DNA from: Phycicoccus sp. HDW14
Lineage (GTDB): Bacteria; Actinomycetota; Actinomycetes; Actinomycetales; Dermatophilaceae
NCBI RefSeq assembly: GCF_011383005.1
Contig: NZ_CP049935.1
Span: forward strand, 2,108,001-2,172,000
Direction of reading: 5' to 3'
DNA: 64,000 nucleotides
Each line of letters opens with the position of its first letter. The first letter of the stretch is position 1. Shown in pieces: positions 37,057 through 45,584 of the stretch. The translations under genes and the position numbers were made by a program. Under the pieces are notes generated by a model. It saw nothing but the letters and a program-made list of their open reading frames with translations. It had not been told where the DNA came from and did not search any database.

Positions 37057-38904
37057 TCAGCGGGAGCGGGCCTCGACGGCCTTCCAGGTGAGGGTCGCGA
37101 CGACGCCGGTCTGGGCGAGGTGCGAGGCCTTCTGCGCGGCCTTGACCGCGGTCTCGGTGGAGGCGCCGTAGGAGCCGTCGGCGGTCACCCGCAGCGCCTT
37201 CTGCAGCGCGACGACGGCCGGGCCGTGCGAGCCCCGCCTGAGCACGACGTTCCAGTACGGCAGGAGCGGGTGCACGGCCTTCTCGACCGCGTCCCACGTC
37301 GCCCGGTCGACGACGCCGGTGGCCTGGAGGCCGGCCGACCGCTGGAAGGAGACGACGCGGGCCTGCGTCGCGGTCGACCAGCGACCGTCGACCGCCAGGC
37401 CGCCGAGGGCCTGCTGGAGGGCCCGGACGGCCGCGCCGGACGAGCCGGTGCGCAGCGTGGTCGCCTTGTGCGCGGTGAGCTCGGTGGTCGTCACGGGGGA
37501 CGGGGCCGGTGCCGGCGCCGCCGCGGGGGCGACGGTGGCCGCCGCGACCCCGGCCGAGCCGCCGCCGAGGACCTTCCAGTCCTTGGCGTCGACGACGCCG
37601 TCGACCGCGAGGCCCTTGGACTTCTGCCAGACCTTGACGCGAGCGAGGGTCTTGGGCCCGAACGAGCCGTCGACCACGAGGCCGCCGACCGCCTTCTGCA
37701 TCGCCTTGACGGCCTCGCCGCGGCTGTGCAGCCGCAGGACGATGCCCGAGTACTTCGCGAGCGGGTTGCTCGTCGAGGAGGGCGTGACCTTCTTGCCCAT
37801 CAGCGCGTTCCAGACGCGGCTGTCGACGACGCCGTTGGGGGTGAGGCCCTTGGACTTCTGGTACGCCTTGACCCGCGCCTCGGTGGCCGGGCCGAACGAG
37901 CCGTCGACGGTCAGCTTGCCGATCGCCTTCTGCATCGCCTTGACGGCCTCGCCGCGCGAGCCGCGCCGCAGCACCGTGCCGGCGTACTTCGCGAGGGTGG
38001 AGGTGGTCGTGCTCGAGCCCGAGCCGGCCGGGCCGCCGGGCGTGGTGGTCGGGGCCGCGACGAGGGCCTTCCAGACCCGGCTGTCGACGACGCCGTTGAC
38101 GGTCAGGCCCTTGGACTTCTGGTACGCCTTGACGCGCGTCTCGGTGGCCGGGCCGAACGAGCCGTCGACCGCGATGCCGCCGATCGTCTTCTGGAGGACC
38201 TCGACCGCCTTGCCGCGCGAGCCGCGCCGCAGCGTGACGTTGACGTAGTCCTTCGGGTCGTTCGACGTCGGCTGCGAGGCACCGGGAGGGCCCGTCAGGT
38301 ACGTCGTGACCGCCGTGCCGGTCCACCAGGAGGTGCGCTTGACCGCGCCGTCCCAGGTGAAGGAGATGTGGATGTGGTCGGTGTGCGGCGAGGAGCCGTG
38401 GTAGTCGGTCCAGCCGCGCTCGGGCGCCCAGGCCTTCCACTGCTGGTGGTTCCAGATGATGTAGTTGACGCCGAGCCGGCGGGCCATCGCGCCCTGGCGA
38501 CCCTGGGCGTCGGGGGCGGCCAGCCAGCGGGTGATGGCGTTGCCCATCGCGAGGTCCGAGGGCTTCTTCGCGTTGAGCATCCAGTCGAGCGCCCGGCCCT
38601 CGCCGTGCTCCTGGTCGCACTTGCGCAGGACGCCGTAGACGTGGGCGCCGTACGTCGCGTTGAGCAGCTTCGCGAAGGCGACCGGGCCGGTCTGGTTCTC
38701 CGTGAGGCAGAGCGTGCCGGGCTGGTACGGCGGCGCGACGTCGAGGGCGGAGGGCAGGGTGCGGCTCGGCTTGGGCAGCGGGATGGTCGCCGCCTGTGCC
38801 GTCCCCGCCGCGAGCGGGAGGACGATGACGGACGCCGAGAGCGCTCCGAGGGTGCGCACGGGGACGCGCCGGATCGACGACGGGTCAGGGCTGGGCAGGG
38901 ACAC
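37057..38904 (-). CDS. Secreted VldE/M15-like peptidoglycan protein with five PG-binding repeats
   Basis: 615 residues. A signal peptide (VRTLGALSASVIVLPLAAG) ends near residue 38. Residues 60-205 carry EHGEGRALDWML and SPHTDHIHISF, the HxxxGxAxD and HxH zinc ligands of M15/VldE-type endopeptidases. Then come five PG_binding_1 repeats near 220, 303, 381, 475 and 547, each with LRRGSRGxAV, DGSFGPAT and GVVDxxxW. Repeats 1-3 are very alike in DNA and probably arose by recent duplication. GTG 38904 is chosen for GGAG six bases upstream; ATG 38916 is an alternative. Likely binds and trims the wall. Confidence 0.85.
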   Translation of the reverse strand: MSLPSPDPSSIRRVPVRTLGALSASVIVLPLAAGTAQAATIPLPKPSRTLPSALDVAPPYQPGTLCLTENQTGPVAFAKLLNATYGAHVYGVLRKCDQEHGEGRALDWMLNAKKPSDLAMGNAITRWLAAPDAQGRQGAMARRLGVNYIIWNHQQWKAWAPERGWTDYHGSSPHTDHIHISFTWDGAVKRTSWWTGTAVTTYLTGPPGASQPTSNDPKDYVNVTLRRGSRGKAVEVLQKTIGGIAVDGSFGPATETRVKAYQKSKGLTVNGVVDSRVWKALVAAPTTTPGGPAGSGSSTTTSTLAKYAGTVLRRGSRGEAVKAMQKAIGKLTVDGSFGPATEARVKAYQKSKGLTPNGVVDSRVWNALMGKKVTPSSTSNPLAKYSGIVLRLHSRGEAVKAMQKAVGGLVVDGSFGPKTLARVKVWQKSKGLAVDGVVDAKDWKVLGGGSAGVAAATVAPAAAPAPAPSPVTTTELTAHKATTLRTGSSGAAVRALQQALGGLAVDGRWSTATQARVVSFQRSAGLQATGVVDRATWDAVEKAVHPLLPYWNVVLRRGSHGPAVVALQKALRVTADGSYGASTETAVKAAQKASHLAQTGVVATLTWKAVEARSR

Positions 38905-38968
38905 GCAGGGCTCCATCCAACGAACGGGCGCGCCCGGGGCAGGGGGCCGGGCGCACCCGGATTCCGTC

Positions 38969-38995
38969 GTCACAGACGTCACATCCGTCACGACC
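38969..38995. promoter_or_regulatory. Triple 9-bp direct repeat, MtrA-box-like
   Basis: GTCACAGAC, GTCACATCC and GTCACGACC follow each other without gap. The mycobacterial MtrA motif is reported as direct GTCACA-like 9-mers, and MtrA controls wall hydrolases. About 65-90 bp upstream of the VldE-like gene. Confidence 0.5.
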
Positions 38996-39202
38996 GGATC
39001 ACCGGGCACACCTGTTCTCTCATCGCGCCTCACGCGTGCGCAACCGTTTCCGTCGAATTACAAACGTGTACTTGTCCGCATCGGTCCGTTCGGACGATGT
39101 CGCAGGTCATGGCCCCGGCGGGGCCCCGCAGGTGTCGCCGGGGCCCGCCCGCGAGCCGGACGTGTGTGGCCGGCACCCGCCCGGACGCCGAGGGCCCCGC
39201 GC

Positions 39203-39208
39203 TAGGGT
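39203..39208 (+). promoter_or_regulatory. -10 box TAGGGT, leaderless start at 39216
   Basis: Ends 7 nt before the CoA transferase A ATG. Confidence 0.5.
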
Positions 39209-39215
39209 GCCGAGC

Positions 39216-39995
39216 ATGGACAAGGTCGTCGCCACACCAGCCGAGGCCGTGGCCGGGATCTCCGACGGGGCGACCCTCGCCGTCGGTGGGTTCGGGCTCT
39301 GCGGCATCCCCTCGGTCCTCATCGCCGAGCTCCACCGGGCCGGCACGAGTGACCTCGAGGTGGTCTCCAACAACTGCGGGGTCGACGAGTGGGGGCTCGG
39401 CATCCTCTTGGCGAGCAAGCAGATCCGCCGGATGGTCTCGAGCTACGTCGGGGAGAACAAGGAGTTCGCCCGGCAGTACCTCGAGGGCGAGCTCGAGGTC
39501 GAGCTGACGCCCCAGGGCACGCTCGCCGAGCGGCTGCGCGCCGGCGGCGCCGGCATCCCCGCGTTCTTCACGCCCACCGGCGTCGGCAGCCAGGTCGCCG
39601 ACGGCGGCCTGCCGTGGAAGTACGACGGCTCCGGCGGCGTCGAGAAGGCCTCCCCCGCCAAGGAGGTGCGGGTCTTCGAGCGCGACGGCGCCGAGCGCGA
39701 GTACGTGCTCGAGCACGCGATCGTCGCCGACTTCGGCCTCGTGCGCGCCTGGAAGGGCGACCGGCACGGCAACCTCGTCTTCAACAAGTCCAGCCGCAAC
39801 TTCAACCCCCTGTGCGCGATGGCCGGCCGCATCACGGTCGCCGAGGTCGAGGAGCTCGTCGAGCCCGGCGAGCTCGACCCCGACGAGGTGCACCTGCCCG
39901 GCATCTACGTCCAGCGCGTCCTGCCGCTGACGCCCGAGCAGGCCGCCGACAAGCACATCGAGAAGCGCACCGTGCGCGCCACCCAGGAGGCCTGA
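39216..39995 (+). CDS. scoA: 3-oxoacid CoA-transferase subunit A
   Basis: 259 residues. Alpha subunit of succinyl-CoA:3-ketoacid CoA transferase (type I), which activates acetoacetate or similar ketoacids. [19 protein letters not shown] is the CoA-transferase signature 1, with [29 protein letters not shown] and [13 protein letters not shown]. The B subunit begins 3 nt after the stop, its ribosome site inside this gene's end. The 259-residue length is normal. A CatI- or PcaI-type role in aromatic degradation is possible, but no such genes are nearby. Confidence 0.93.
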   Translation: MDKVVATPAEAVAGISDGATLAVGGFGLCGIPSVLIAELHRAGTSDLEVVSNNCGVDEWGLGILLASKQIRRMVSSYVGENKEFARQYLEGELEVELTPQGTLAERLRAGGAGIPAFFTPTGVGSQVADGGLPWKYDGSGGVEKASPAKEVRVFERDGAEREYVLEHAIVADFGLVRAWKGDRHGNLVFNKSSRNFNPLCAMAGRITVAEVEELVEPGELDPDEVHLPGIYVQRVLPLTPEQAADKHIEKRTVRATQEA

Positions 39996-39997
39996 GC

Positions 39998-40636
39998 ATG
40001 CCGCTGACCCGTGAGCAGATGGCCGCCCGCGCCGCCGCCGAGCTCGAGGACGGCGCCTACGTCAACCTCGGCATCGGCCTGCCGACCCTCGTGCCCAACT
40101 ACGTGCCCGACGACGTCGAGATCGTCCTGCAGTCCGAGAACGGCATCCTCGGCGTCGGCGCCTACCCCGACGAGGAGGCCGTCGACCCCGACCTCATCAA
40201 TGCCGGCAAGGAGACCGTCACGGTCCGCCGCGGCGCCTCGTACTTCGACTCCGCGCTCTCCTTCGGGATGATCCGCGGCGGCAAGGTCGACGCGGCCATC
40301 CTCGGCGCCATGCAGGTGAGCGCCAACGGCGACATCGCCAACTGGATGATCCCCGGCAAGATGGTCAAGGGAATGGGCGGCGCGATGGACCTCGTCCACG
40401 GCGCCAAGCACGTCATCGTCCTCATGGAGCACGTCGCCAAGGACGGCTCGCACAAGATCGTCCAGGAGTGCAGCCTCCCGCTCACGGGCAAGCAGGTCGT
40501 CCAGCGGATCATCACCGACCTCGCCGTCATCGACGTCACCGAGGGCGGCCTCGTCCTGCGCGAGCTGGCGCCGGACGTCACCGAGGAGCAGGTCCGCGAG
40601 GCCACCGGGGCCCCGCTGACCGTCGACCTCGCCTGA
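39998..40636 (+). CDS. scoB: 3-oxoacid CoA-transferase subunit B
   Basis: 212 residues. Carries the catalytic Glu in [12 protein letters not shown] (signature 2, S-E-N-G), preceded by [16 protein letters not shown]. Further family blocks are [19 protein letters not shown] and [17 protein letters not shown]. Works as a heterotetramer with subunit A. ATG 39998 follows GGAGG in the end of scoA. Confidence 0.93.
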   Translation: MPLTREQMAARAAAELEDGAYVNLGIGLPTLVPNYVPDDVEIVLQSENGILGVGAYPDEEAVDPDLINAGKETVTVRRGASYFDSALSFGMIRGGKVDAAILGAMQVSANGDIANWMIPGKMVKGMGGAMDLVHGAKHVIVLMEHVAKDGSHKIVQECSLPLTGKQVVQRIITDLAVIDVTEGGLVLRELAPDVTEEQVREATGAPLTVDLA

Positions 40637-40661
40637 CCCCGGTCCAGGACCCCGAGCGGGC

Positions 40662-40677
40662 CCTGACGCCGGTCAGG
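40662..40677. terminator. Bidirectional hairpin CCTGAC-GCCG-GTCAGG
   Basis: 6-bp stem with a GCCG tetraloop between convergent scoB and the SpoIID gene; the right arm contains the stop of the latter. Confidence 0.4.
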
Positions 40678-43600
40678 ACGCCCAGCGGGTCCAGGTCCCC
40701 CAGGTGGAGGTGCCGGCGACGTCGGGTGACAGGGCGGCGAACCCGCCGGACCCGTTGCCCTCGAGCACGGTCAGCGCCCCGGAGGCCCGGCGCCCGACCA
40801 TGTCGTTGCGGCCGTCGCCGGTGACGTCACCCGGACCGAGGAGGTCGGTGAAGCCCGCCACCGAGTCGCTGACCACGACCGGGGACGAGAGGCGGCCGTC
40901 GCCGGAGGGCGCCGCGGCGAAGAGGAGCATCGCGTCGTCGCTCGCCCGGATGGCCACGACGTCGGGCAGGCCGTCACCGGTGACGTCGCCCGGCGTGACG
41001 AGGTCGCGGTAGGCGCCGAACCCGGTGCCGATGAGCTTCGTGCCGACGACCCCGCCCTTGCCGTCGCCGCGGTAGATCTTCAGCTGGCCGTTGACCTGCC
41101 GGGCGAGGAAGTCGGTGTGTCCGTCCTGGTCCATGTCGCCGGTGCCGCCGACCCAGTCGACGCCCTCCCAGCCGGAGCTGATCTTCTGCCGCGGGAAGAA
41201 GCCGGAGGCACCGTCGCCGGCGTGGTAGTACAGCGTCCCGCCGTCGCGCTCGACGACGTCGTGACGGCTGTCGCCGTCCCAGGAGCCGACGTTCGCGATG
41301 AGCGAGACCTTCTCCCACTCCGCCGCGACGGGCGAGCTCGAGAAGCCGCCGGACCCGTTGCCGGACAGCAGCTGGAGGCGGCGCGAGGTGTCGACGGCGA
41401 GCAGGTCGCCCCGGCCGTCGCCCGAGAGGTCCTTCGGGAACGAGGCGGCCGACACCGCGGGGGCCGACGTGACGGTCCACCAGGTGCTGCGCAGCCCGAG
41501 CTTGGAACGGAACGAGTCGCCCGAGACGGTGCTCGACCCCGCCAGCCCCTCGACGGTGACCGACTCGATCCGGCCACCCCACGAGGAGATGCCGTTGCGG
41601 CCGGTGATGCGCAGCGCCGTGAGGGTGCCGACGCTCGGGAAGGCCCGCTCGACCGAGGCGACCGACAGGTTCGTCGTCCACTGGCTCGGGCTGCCCGACG
41701 GCACGTTGTCGTAGGGGTCCTTGACCGAGACCTGGTAGGCCAGCGACGAGGCCACCGTGTACCCGCCGTTGGCCGAGGAGAACTCGGTGAGCGCCGGGGC
41801 GCCGCCGTAGTAGACCGCGCGCCCGCTCGTCGCCGCGACCGCCGCGGTGGTCGCGGAGTTCTCGAACGGGATGACGGCGCCGGAGGACGTGTAGCCGTTG
41901 AGGCCCTTGAAGACCTGGCAGGAGGTGCTGTCGCAGACGTCGTAGAGCGACCCGGACGGGCGGTGCCCCTTCTGGTACAGCGCGTAGGTGCGGGCCGCGA
42001 CGGCCTGGGACCGCAGCGCCGCCGCGGACCAAGAGGCGGGCATCTCGGAGGGCACGACGCTCTGCAGGTAGTAGTTGAGCGAGAGCACGTTCGTCGTCAG
42101 CGTCCCGGACCCGTTCCGGGTGGTCGCCACGGTGCGGCGGTAGGCGCGCTCCTCACCGCTCGGCAGCACGACGCGGACCTTGCCGGCGGTGGCGTCGGCC
42201 AGCTGGACCGTCCCGGTCATCCGGCGCCAGGTCGCGGTGTTGTGCCAGGCGCCCTTCTCGTACCACTGGAGGGCCACACCGGTGGAGTCGGGGACGAGGC
42301 GCCAGCGGTCGCGCACGCTGCCGTCGGAGTTCTTGCCGTACACCACGGCCGTCTTCCCGTTCCACGTCATCTTCAGCGTGCTCGTCGACCGGACCGAGGT
42401 GCTCGAGGAGCCCGCCACCGACAGCCAGACCCGCAGGGTCGGGTTGCCGACCGTCGAGACCAGTGTGGTCTTCGGGTAGTAGAAGGCGAGGATCGACTCG
42501 GTGCTCAGGCCCTTGAGCGCGGCACCGTAGGCGCCGTACTGGCTCATGCCGCGGCCGTGGCCGAAACCCTTGCCGGACAGGGCGAACGACGAGGTGACCG
42601 GGCGACCGTAGACCTCGTCACCGGCGGCAGCCGCCACGCTCGTGGCCGCGCTCGCGAGGTAGGCCTGGTAGCGGGTGGCGACGCGGGTCCGCAGCGAGGG
42701 CAGCAGCGCCTCGTAGAGGTTGCCCGGGCAGGAGGTCAGGCTGAAGTCCTGGTGCCCGGAGACCCGGGGCCGGGTGATCTTCGTGCCCGGGGAGAACTTG
42801 TCGGCCCCGGTGCCCGCCGTGAAGCTCGAGGAGGTGCGCGGGTCCCAGCCGTTGAGCCAGGCCTTCCAGGCGATGACGTCGGCCACGGTCGTGAGGACGG
42901 TGCTCGACGGCGTCGTCGCGCCGGCGACCGAGCTGGCGTGGGTACCGATCGAGGCGATGCCGACGGTCTGGGAGTTGAAGCCGCCGGTCTGGGCGCCCTG
43001 GACGTTGCGTCCGGCGCCGCCGAAGCGGCCCTCGTAGAGCCGGCCGAAGCGGTCGACGAGGAAGTTGTAGCCGATGTCGCACCAGCCGTTGGAGCGCGTG
43101 TGGTACGCGTAGATGCCCCGGACCAGGCCGGCCGCCTCGGACGAGGAGTAGGTGTTGGCGTTGACGGTGTGGTGCACGACCGCGCCGTTGATGTGGGTGT
43201 TGTAGTCCGGCCCGCAGCCGCGCAGGCTCTCGTCGGCGCCCCACTGCGCGCGCGTGATCATCGAGGGGGCCAGCCCGGCCGCGTGGGCGGCGCCCAGCGG
43301 CTGCTGACCGATGGTGGCGTCGGCGTTGCTGTCGCCGGCGTCGACGAGGGTGACGGTGGCCTTGGACAGGTCGACGTCGTGCGGCGCGCGCACCCGGACC
43401 TGGACCTCGTCCGACCCGGTGACGCCGACCGGCTCGGTCGCGACCTTGGCCCGGCGGGCCTCCTGGGTACCGCCGTCCGGGCCATGCCCGTCGATGTCGG
43501 CCTCGACCCAGTCGTTCCACGTGCCGCCGGTCCGGGTGCGGACCTCGACCGTGGCCTCGGTCGCGAGCGCCTCGTCGGGGAAGGCGACCCCGACGACGTC

Positions 43601-43945
43601 GAGGTTCGAGCTGTCGCGGGTGAGGATGCTCTGCTCCTGCGGCCCGGCGGGCGTCGAGGGCGCCACCGAGGAGTGCGCGTGACCGTCGTCGGCCGACGTC
43701 GACGGGGCGCCGGCGTCCTCCGGCGTGGCCGAGGGACGGGCCGACGGCGTGGCCGACGACGTGGGCGCGGGGCCCTCCGTCGGCGTCCCGCCCGGCGAGG
43801 GTGCCGGGGTCGGGGCGGCCGTGGGCAGCGGGACGTTCTCGACCGTCGGGGCGACGGCGTGCGCGGTCACCGGTCCGGCGACGGGCACGAGGACGACCAC
43901 CCCGGACAGGAGGCTGGAGGCGGCGAGCAGGCGAAGAGTTCTCAT
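40673..43945 (-). CDS. Secreted amidase-SpoIID/LytB-FG-GAP repeat protein
   Basis: 1,090 residues. Signal peptide at 1-30, then a Pro/Thr-rich linker. Residues about 240-440 are a PGRP/Ami_2 N-acetylmuramoyl-L-alanine amidase: NGAVVHHTVNANTYSS, DIGYNFLVDRFGRLYEGR and SGHQDFSLTSCPG hold zinc-binding His and Cys. Residues about 455-800 are SpoIID/LytB (GKGFGHGRGMSQYGAYGAA; SVVPSEMPASW; SQAVAARTYAL). The last 255 residues hold FG-GAP/VCBS repeats with DGDxxxD loops (DMDQDGHTDFL, DVTGDGLPDVV) that may bind Ca2+. It can probably cut both stem peptide and glycan during growth or division. MtrA-like repeats lie upstream. Confidence 0.88.
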   Translation of the reverse strand: MRTLRLLAASSLLSGVVVLVPVAGPVTAHAVAPTVENVPLPTAAPTPAPSPGGTPTEGPAPTSSATPSARPSATPEDAGAPSTSADDGHAHSSVAPSTPAGPQEQSILTRDSSNLDVVGVAFPDEALATEATVEVRTRTGGTWNDWVEADIDGHGPDGGTQEARRAKVATEPVGVTGSDEVQVRVRAPHDVDLSKATVTLVDAGDSNADATIGQQPLGAAHAAGLAPSMITRAQWGADESLRGCGPDYNTHINGAVVHHTVNANTYSSSEAAGLVRGIYAYHTRSNGWCDIGYNFLVDRFGRLYEGRFGGAGRNVQGAQTGGFNSQTVGIASIGTHASSVAGATTPSSTVLTTVADVIAWKAWLNGWDPRTSSSFTAGTGADKFSPGTKITRPRVSGHQDFSLTSCPGNLYEALLPSLRTRVATRYQAYLASAATSVAAAAGDEVYGRPVTSSFALSGKGFGHGRGMSQYGAYGAALKGLSTESILAFYYPKTTLVSTVGNPTLRVWLSVAGSSSTSVRSTSTLKMTWNGKTAVVYGKNSDGSVRDRWRLVPDSTGVALQWYEKGAWHNTATWRRMTGTVQLADATAGKVRVVLPSGEERAYRRTVATTRNGSGTLTTNVLSLNYYLQSVVPSEMPASWSAAALRSQAVAARTYALYQKGHRPSGSLYDVCDSTSCQVFKGLNGYTSSGAVIPFENSATTAAVAATSGRAVYYGGAPALTEFSSANGGYTVASSLAYQVSVKDPYDNVPSGSPSQWTTNLSVASVERAFPSVGTLTALRITGRNGISSWGGRIESVTVEGLAGSSTVSGDSFRSKLGLRSTWWTVTSAPAVSAASFPKDLSGDGRGDLLAVDTSRRLQLLSGNGSGGFSSSPVAAEWEKVSLIANVGSWDGDSRHDVVERDGGTLYYHAGDGASGFFPRQKISSGWEGVDWVGGTGDMDQDGHTDFLARQVNGQLKIYRGDGKGGVVGTKLIGTGFGAYRDLVTPGDVTGDGLPDVVAIRASDDAMLLFAAAPSGDGRLSSPVVVSDSVAGFTDLLGPGDVTGDGRNDMVGRRASGALTVLEGNGSGGFAALSPDVAGTSTWGTWTRWAS

Positions 43946-44021
43946 GGGGGATCCACGACGGTTCAGAGGGCCCCGAGGGCGCGCGACGGCGTCACCGGGG
44001 AGTGCAGGGTCCTCCGAGTCT

Positions 44022-44039
44022 GTCACAACCGTCACTTGC
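44022..44039. promoter_or_regulatory. Double 9-bp direct repeat, MtrA-box-like
   Basis: GTCACAACC and GTCACTTGC abut. About 80 bp upstream of the amidase-SpoIID gene and 50 bp from the divergent flippase start. Same unit and period as at 38969-38995. Confidence 0.5.
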
Positions 44040-44077
44040 GTACCGGGGTTTCGCCGAGGTCGGTGACCTCTCGCCGG

Positions 44078-44083
44078 TATGCT
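44078..44083 (+). promoter_or_regulatory. -10 box TATGCT, leaderless start at 44090
   Basis: Ends 6 nt before the flippase GTG. Confidence 0.5.
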
Positions 44084-44089
44084 GCGCCG

Positions 44090-45574
44090 GTGTCCCCCGC
44101 GCCCGAGCAGCCGGAACGGCCGTCCGGGGGTCAGCCTCCCGGCGGCGGGCTGCGCGACCACGCGGCGCTGAGCACCTACGCCACCGCCGTCCAGGGTGCC
44201 GCCCGGCTCGCCTACAGCGTCGTCATCGGCCGCCTCGGGTCACGCGAGCTGCTCGGGCAGGCCAACAGCGCCCTGTCGATCTCCGTCCTCACGAGCCTGG
44301 TCTGGGCCGCCCCCGCGGCGGCCGCCGGCACGCGCTTCGTCGCGCTGCGCAAGGCGCTCGGTGACGAGGAGGGCGCGGCCGTCGTGGCCCGGCACATCGC
44401 CCTGCGCTCCCTGTTCGTGGCCACCGTGCTGCCGACGACGACCGGCCTGCTCGGCGCGTGGTGGCTCGGGCTGCAGCCGGTGCAGGTGGTCACCTGCGTC
44501 GTGCTCTGCTGGGCCTACTCGGTGTACAACACGGCCCGCGGGGTCCGCTTCGGCCTCCTCGGCTTCCGGCAGGTCGCGCTCTGGGACACCGTCGCCGCCG
44601 CCACCTCCCTGACGGTCCTCGCGGTCGTGCTGCTGCTGCACCTCGACCTGCTCACCCTGCTGCCGCTGGCCGTCGGGTACGGGCTGTTCGCCGTCGTCAC
44701 GTGGCCCGCGCGCACCCGGGGCCGCCTCGAGCGCGACGCCCGGCGGGAGATCGACCACTGGATCGCCTTCTCGGCGCTCGGGGTCCTGGCCAGCGGCGGG
44801 CTGCTCCAGGCCTCCCAGCTCGCGGCGCACCACTGGAGCGGTGAGAGCGGGGCGGGAGACTTCGCCGCCGCCCTCTCGCTGGCCACCCCGATGTCGATGT
44901 TCGCGATCGCCCTGAGCACGGCCCTGGTCCCCCCGCTCGTGGCCGCCGCCGGCCGGGGCGACCACGCGGGGGTGCGCCGGCACGCCGACAACATCGCGCG
45001 GCGGCTGGTCGCGATCTTCGTCGGGGTCATCGGCGTGCTCGTCATCGTCAGCCCGTTCGGCATCGCGGTCGTCTACGGCCCGTCGTTCGCCCGCTCGGCC
45101 TCCGTCCTGCCGGTGCTGCTCGGCGCGGTGATGCTCACCTCGGTGGCGCTCGGCGGCTCGACCGCCCTGCAGTCCACCCGGCGGCGCGGGCCGCAGGTCG
45201 TCGCGGGCATCAACCTCGGCGGCCTCGTGCTCGGGGTCGCGGCGTGGTTCCTCCTCGCCCCCTCGCACGGAATCGAGGGGGTCGCCGTCGGCTACCTCGT
45301 CGGGGCCGGCAGCGCCTCGCTCGGCACGCTGGCCGCCGTCTGGTGGATCGAGCGGCAGGCGTGGCTCGACCTCGCGGCCCGGTTCGCGGCCGGGGTCGCG
45401 CTCGTCGTCGGCCTGGCCCTCGCCACGCGCGACCTCGACGGCGTCACCGGCGCGCTCGCGCAGGTCGGGGCCGCGATCGTCTTCGGGGCGGTGTGGACCT
45501 GGCTCAACCGGCGCGAGGTGGCCGCCCTCTGGAGCACCCTCCGGGGCGGCGGCGAGACCCCCGCCCCCTCCTAG
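44090..45574 (+). CDS. Polysaccharide/lipid-intermediate flippase (MATE/MOP superfamily, Wzx/MurJ-like)
   Basis: 494 residues with about twelve to fourteen membrane helices and a short Pro/Gly-rich N-terminal tail. LSTYATAVQGAARLAYSVVIGRLGS opens the first helix pair; mid-protein FAIALSTALVPPLVAAAGRGDH and FGIAVVYGPSF fit the MOP flippase pattern. It opens a run of envelope glycosyltransferases, so it probably turns a lipid-linked saccharide to the outside. GTG 44090 is supported by a -10 6 nt upstream. Confidence 0.8.
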   Translation: MSPAPEQPERPSGGQPPGGGLRDHAALSTYATAVQGAARLAYSVVIGRLGSRELLGQANSALSISVLTSLVWAAPAAAAGTRFVALRKALGDEEGAAVVARHIALRSLFVATVLPTTTGLLGAWWLGLQPVQVVTCVVLCWAYSVYNTARGVRFGLLGFRQVALWDTVAAATSLTVLAVVLLLHLDLLTLLPLAVGYGLFAVVTWPARTRGRLERDARREIDHWIAFSALGVLASGGLLQASQLAAHHWSGESGAGDFAAALSLATPMSMFAIALSTALVPPLVAAAGRGDHAGVRRHADNIARRLVAIFVGVIGVLVIVSPFGIAVVYGPSFARSASVLPVLLGAVMLTSVALGGSTALQSTRRRGPQVVAGINLGGLVLGVAAWFLLAPSHGIEGVAVGYLVGAGSASLGTLAAVWWIERQAWLDLAARFAAGVALVVGLALATRDLDGVTGALAQVGAAIVFGAVWTWLNRREVAALWSTLRGGGETPAPS

Positions 45575-45577
45575 ACT
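45572..45577 (+). promoter_or_regulatory. -10 box TAGACT, leaderless start at 45585
   Basis: Overlaps the end of the flippase gene (its TAG stop) and ends 7 nt before the GT2 GTG. Confidence 0.45.
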
Positions 45578-45584
45578 CGACACC

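Larger units (their letters stand above)
38905..39215. promoter_or_regulatory. 311-bp divergent intergenic region with regulatory motifs
   Basis: Holds three tandem GTCAC-type 9-mers (38969-38995), an ACACGTTTGTAATTC box on the minus strand (about 39056-39070), the inverted repeat GTCCG-TT-CGGAC (39084-39095) and the leaderless -10 of the CoA transferase (39203-39208). No gene is seen. Confidence 0.5.

Noticed and set aside
36991..39507. Long open frame on the plus strand across the VldE-like gene
   Set aside because: It is the GC-rich shadow of the real gene: no motifs, Arg/Gly/Ala-dominated composition. Many similar frames elsewhere were dropped for the same reason.
41117..44089. Upstream extension of the flippase frame across the SpoIID gene
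   Set aside because: Composition is that of an antisense shadow; the -10 box and sequence similarity begin at 44090.
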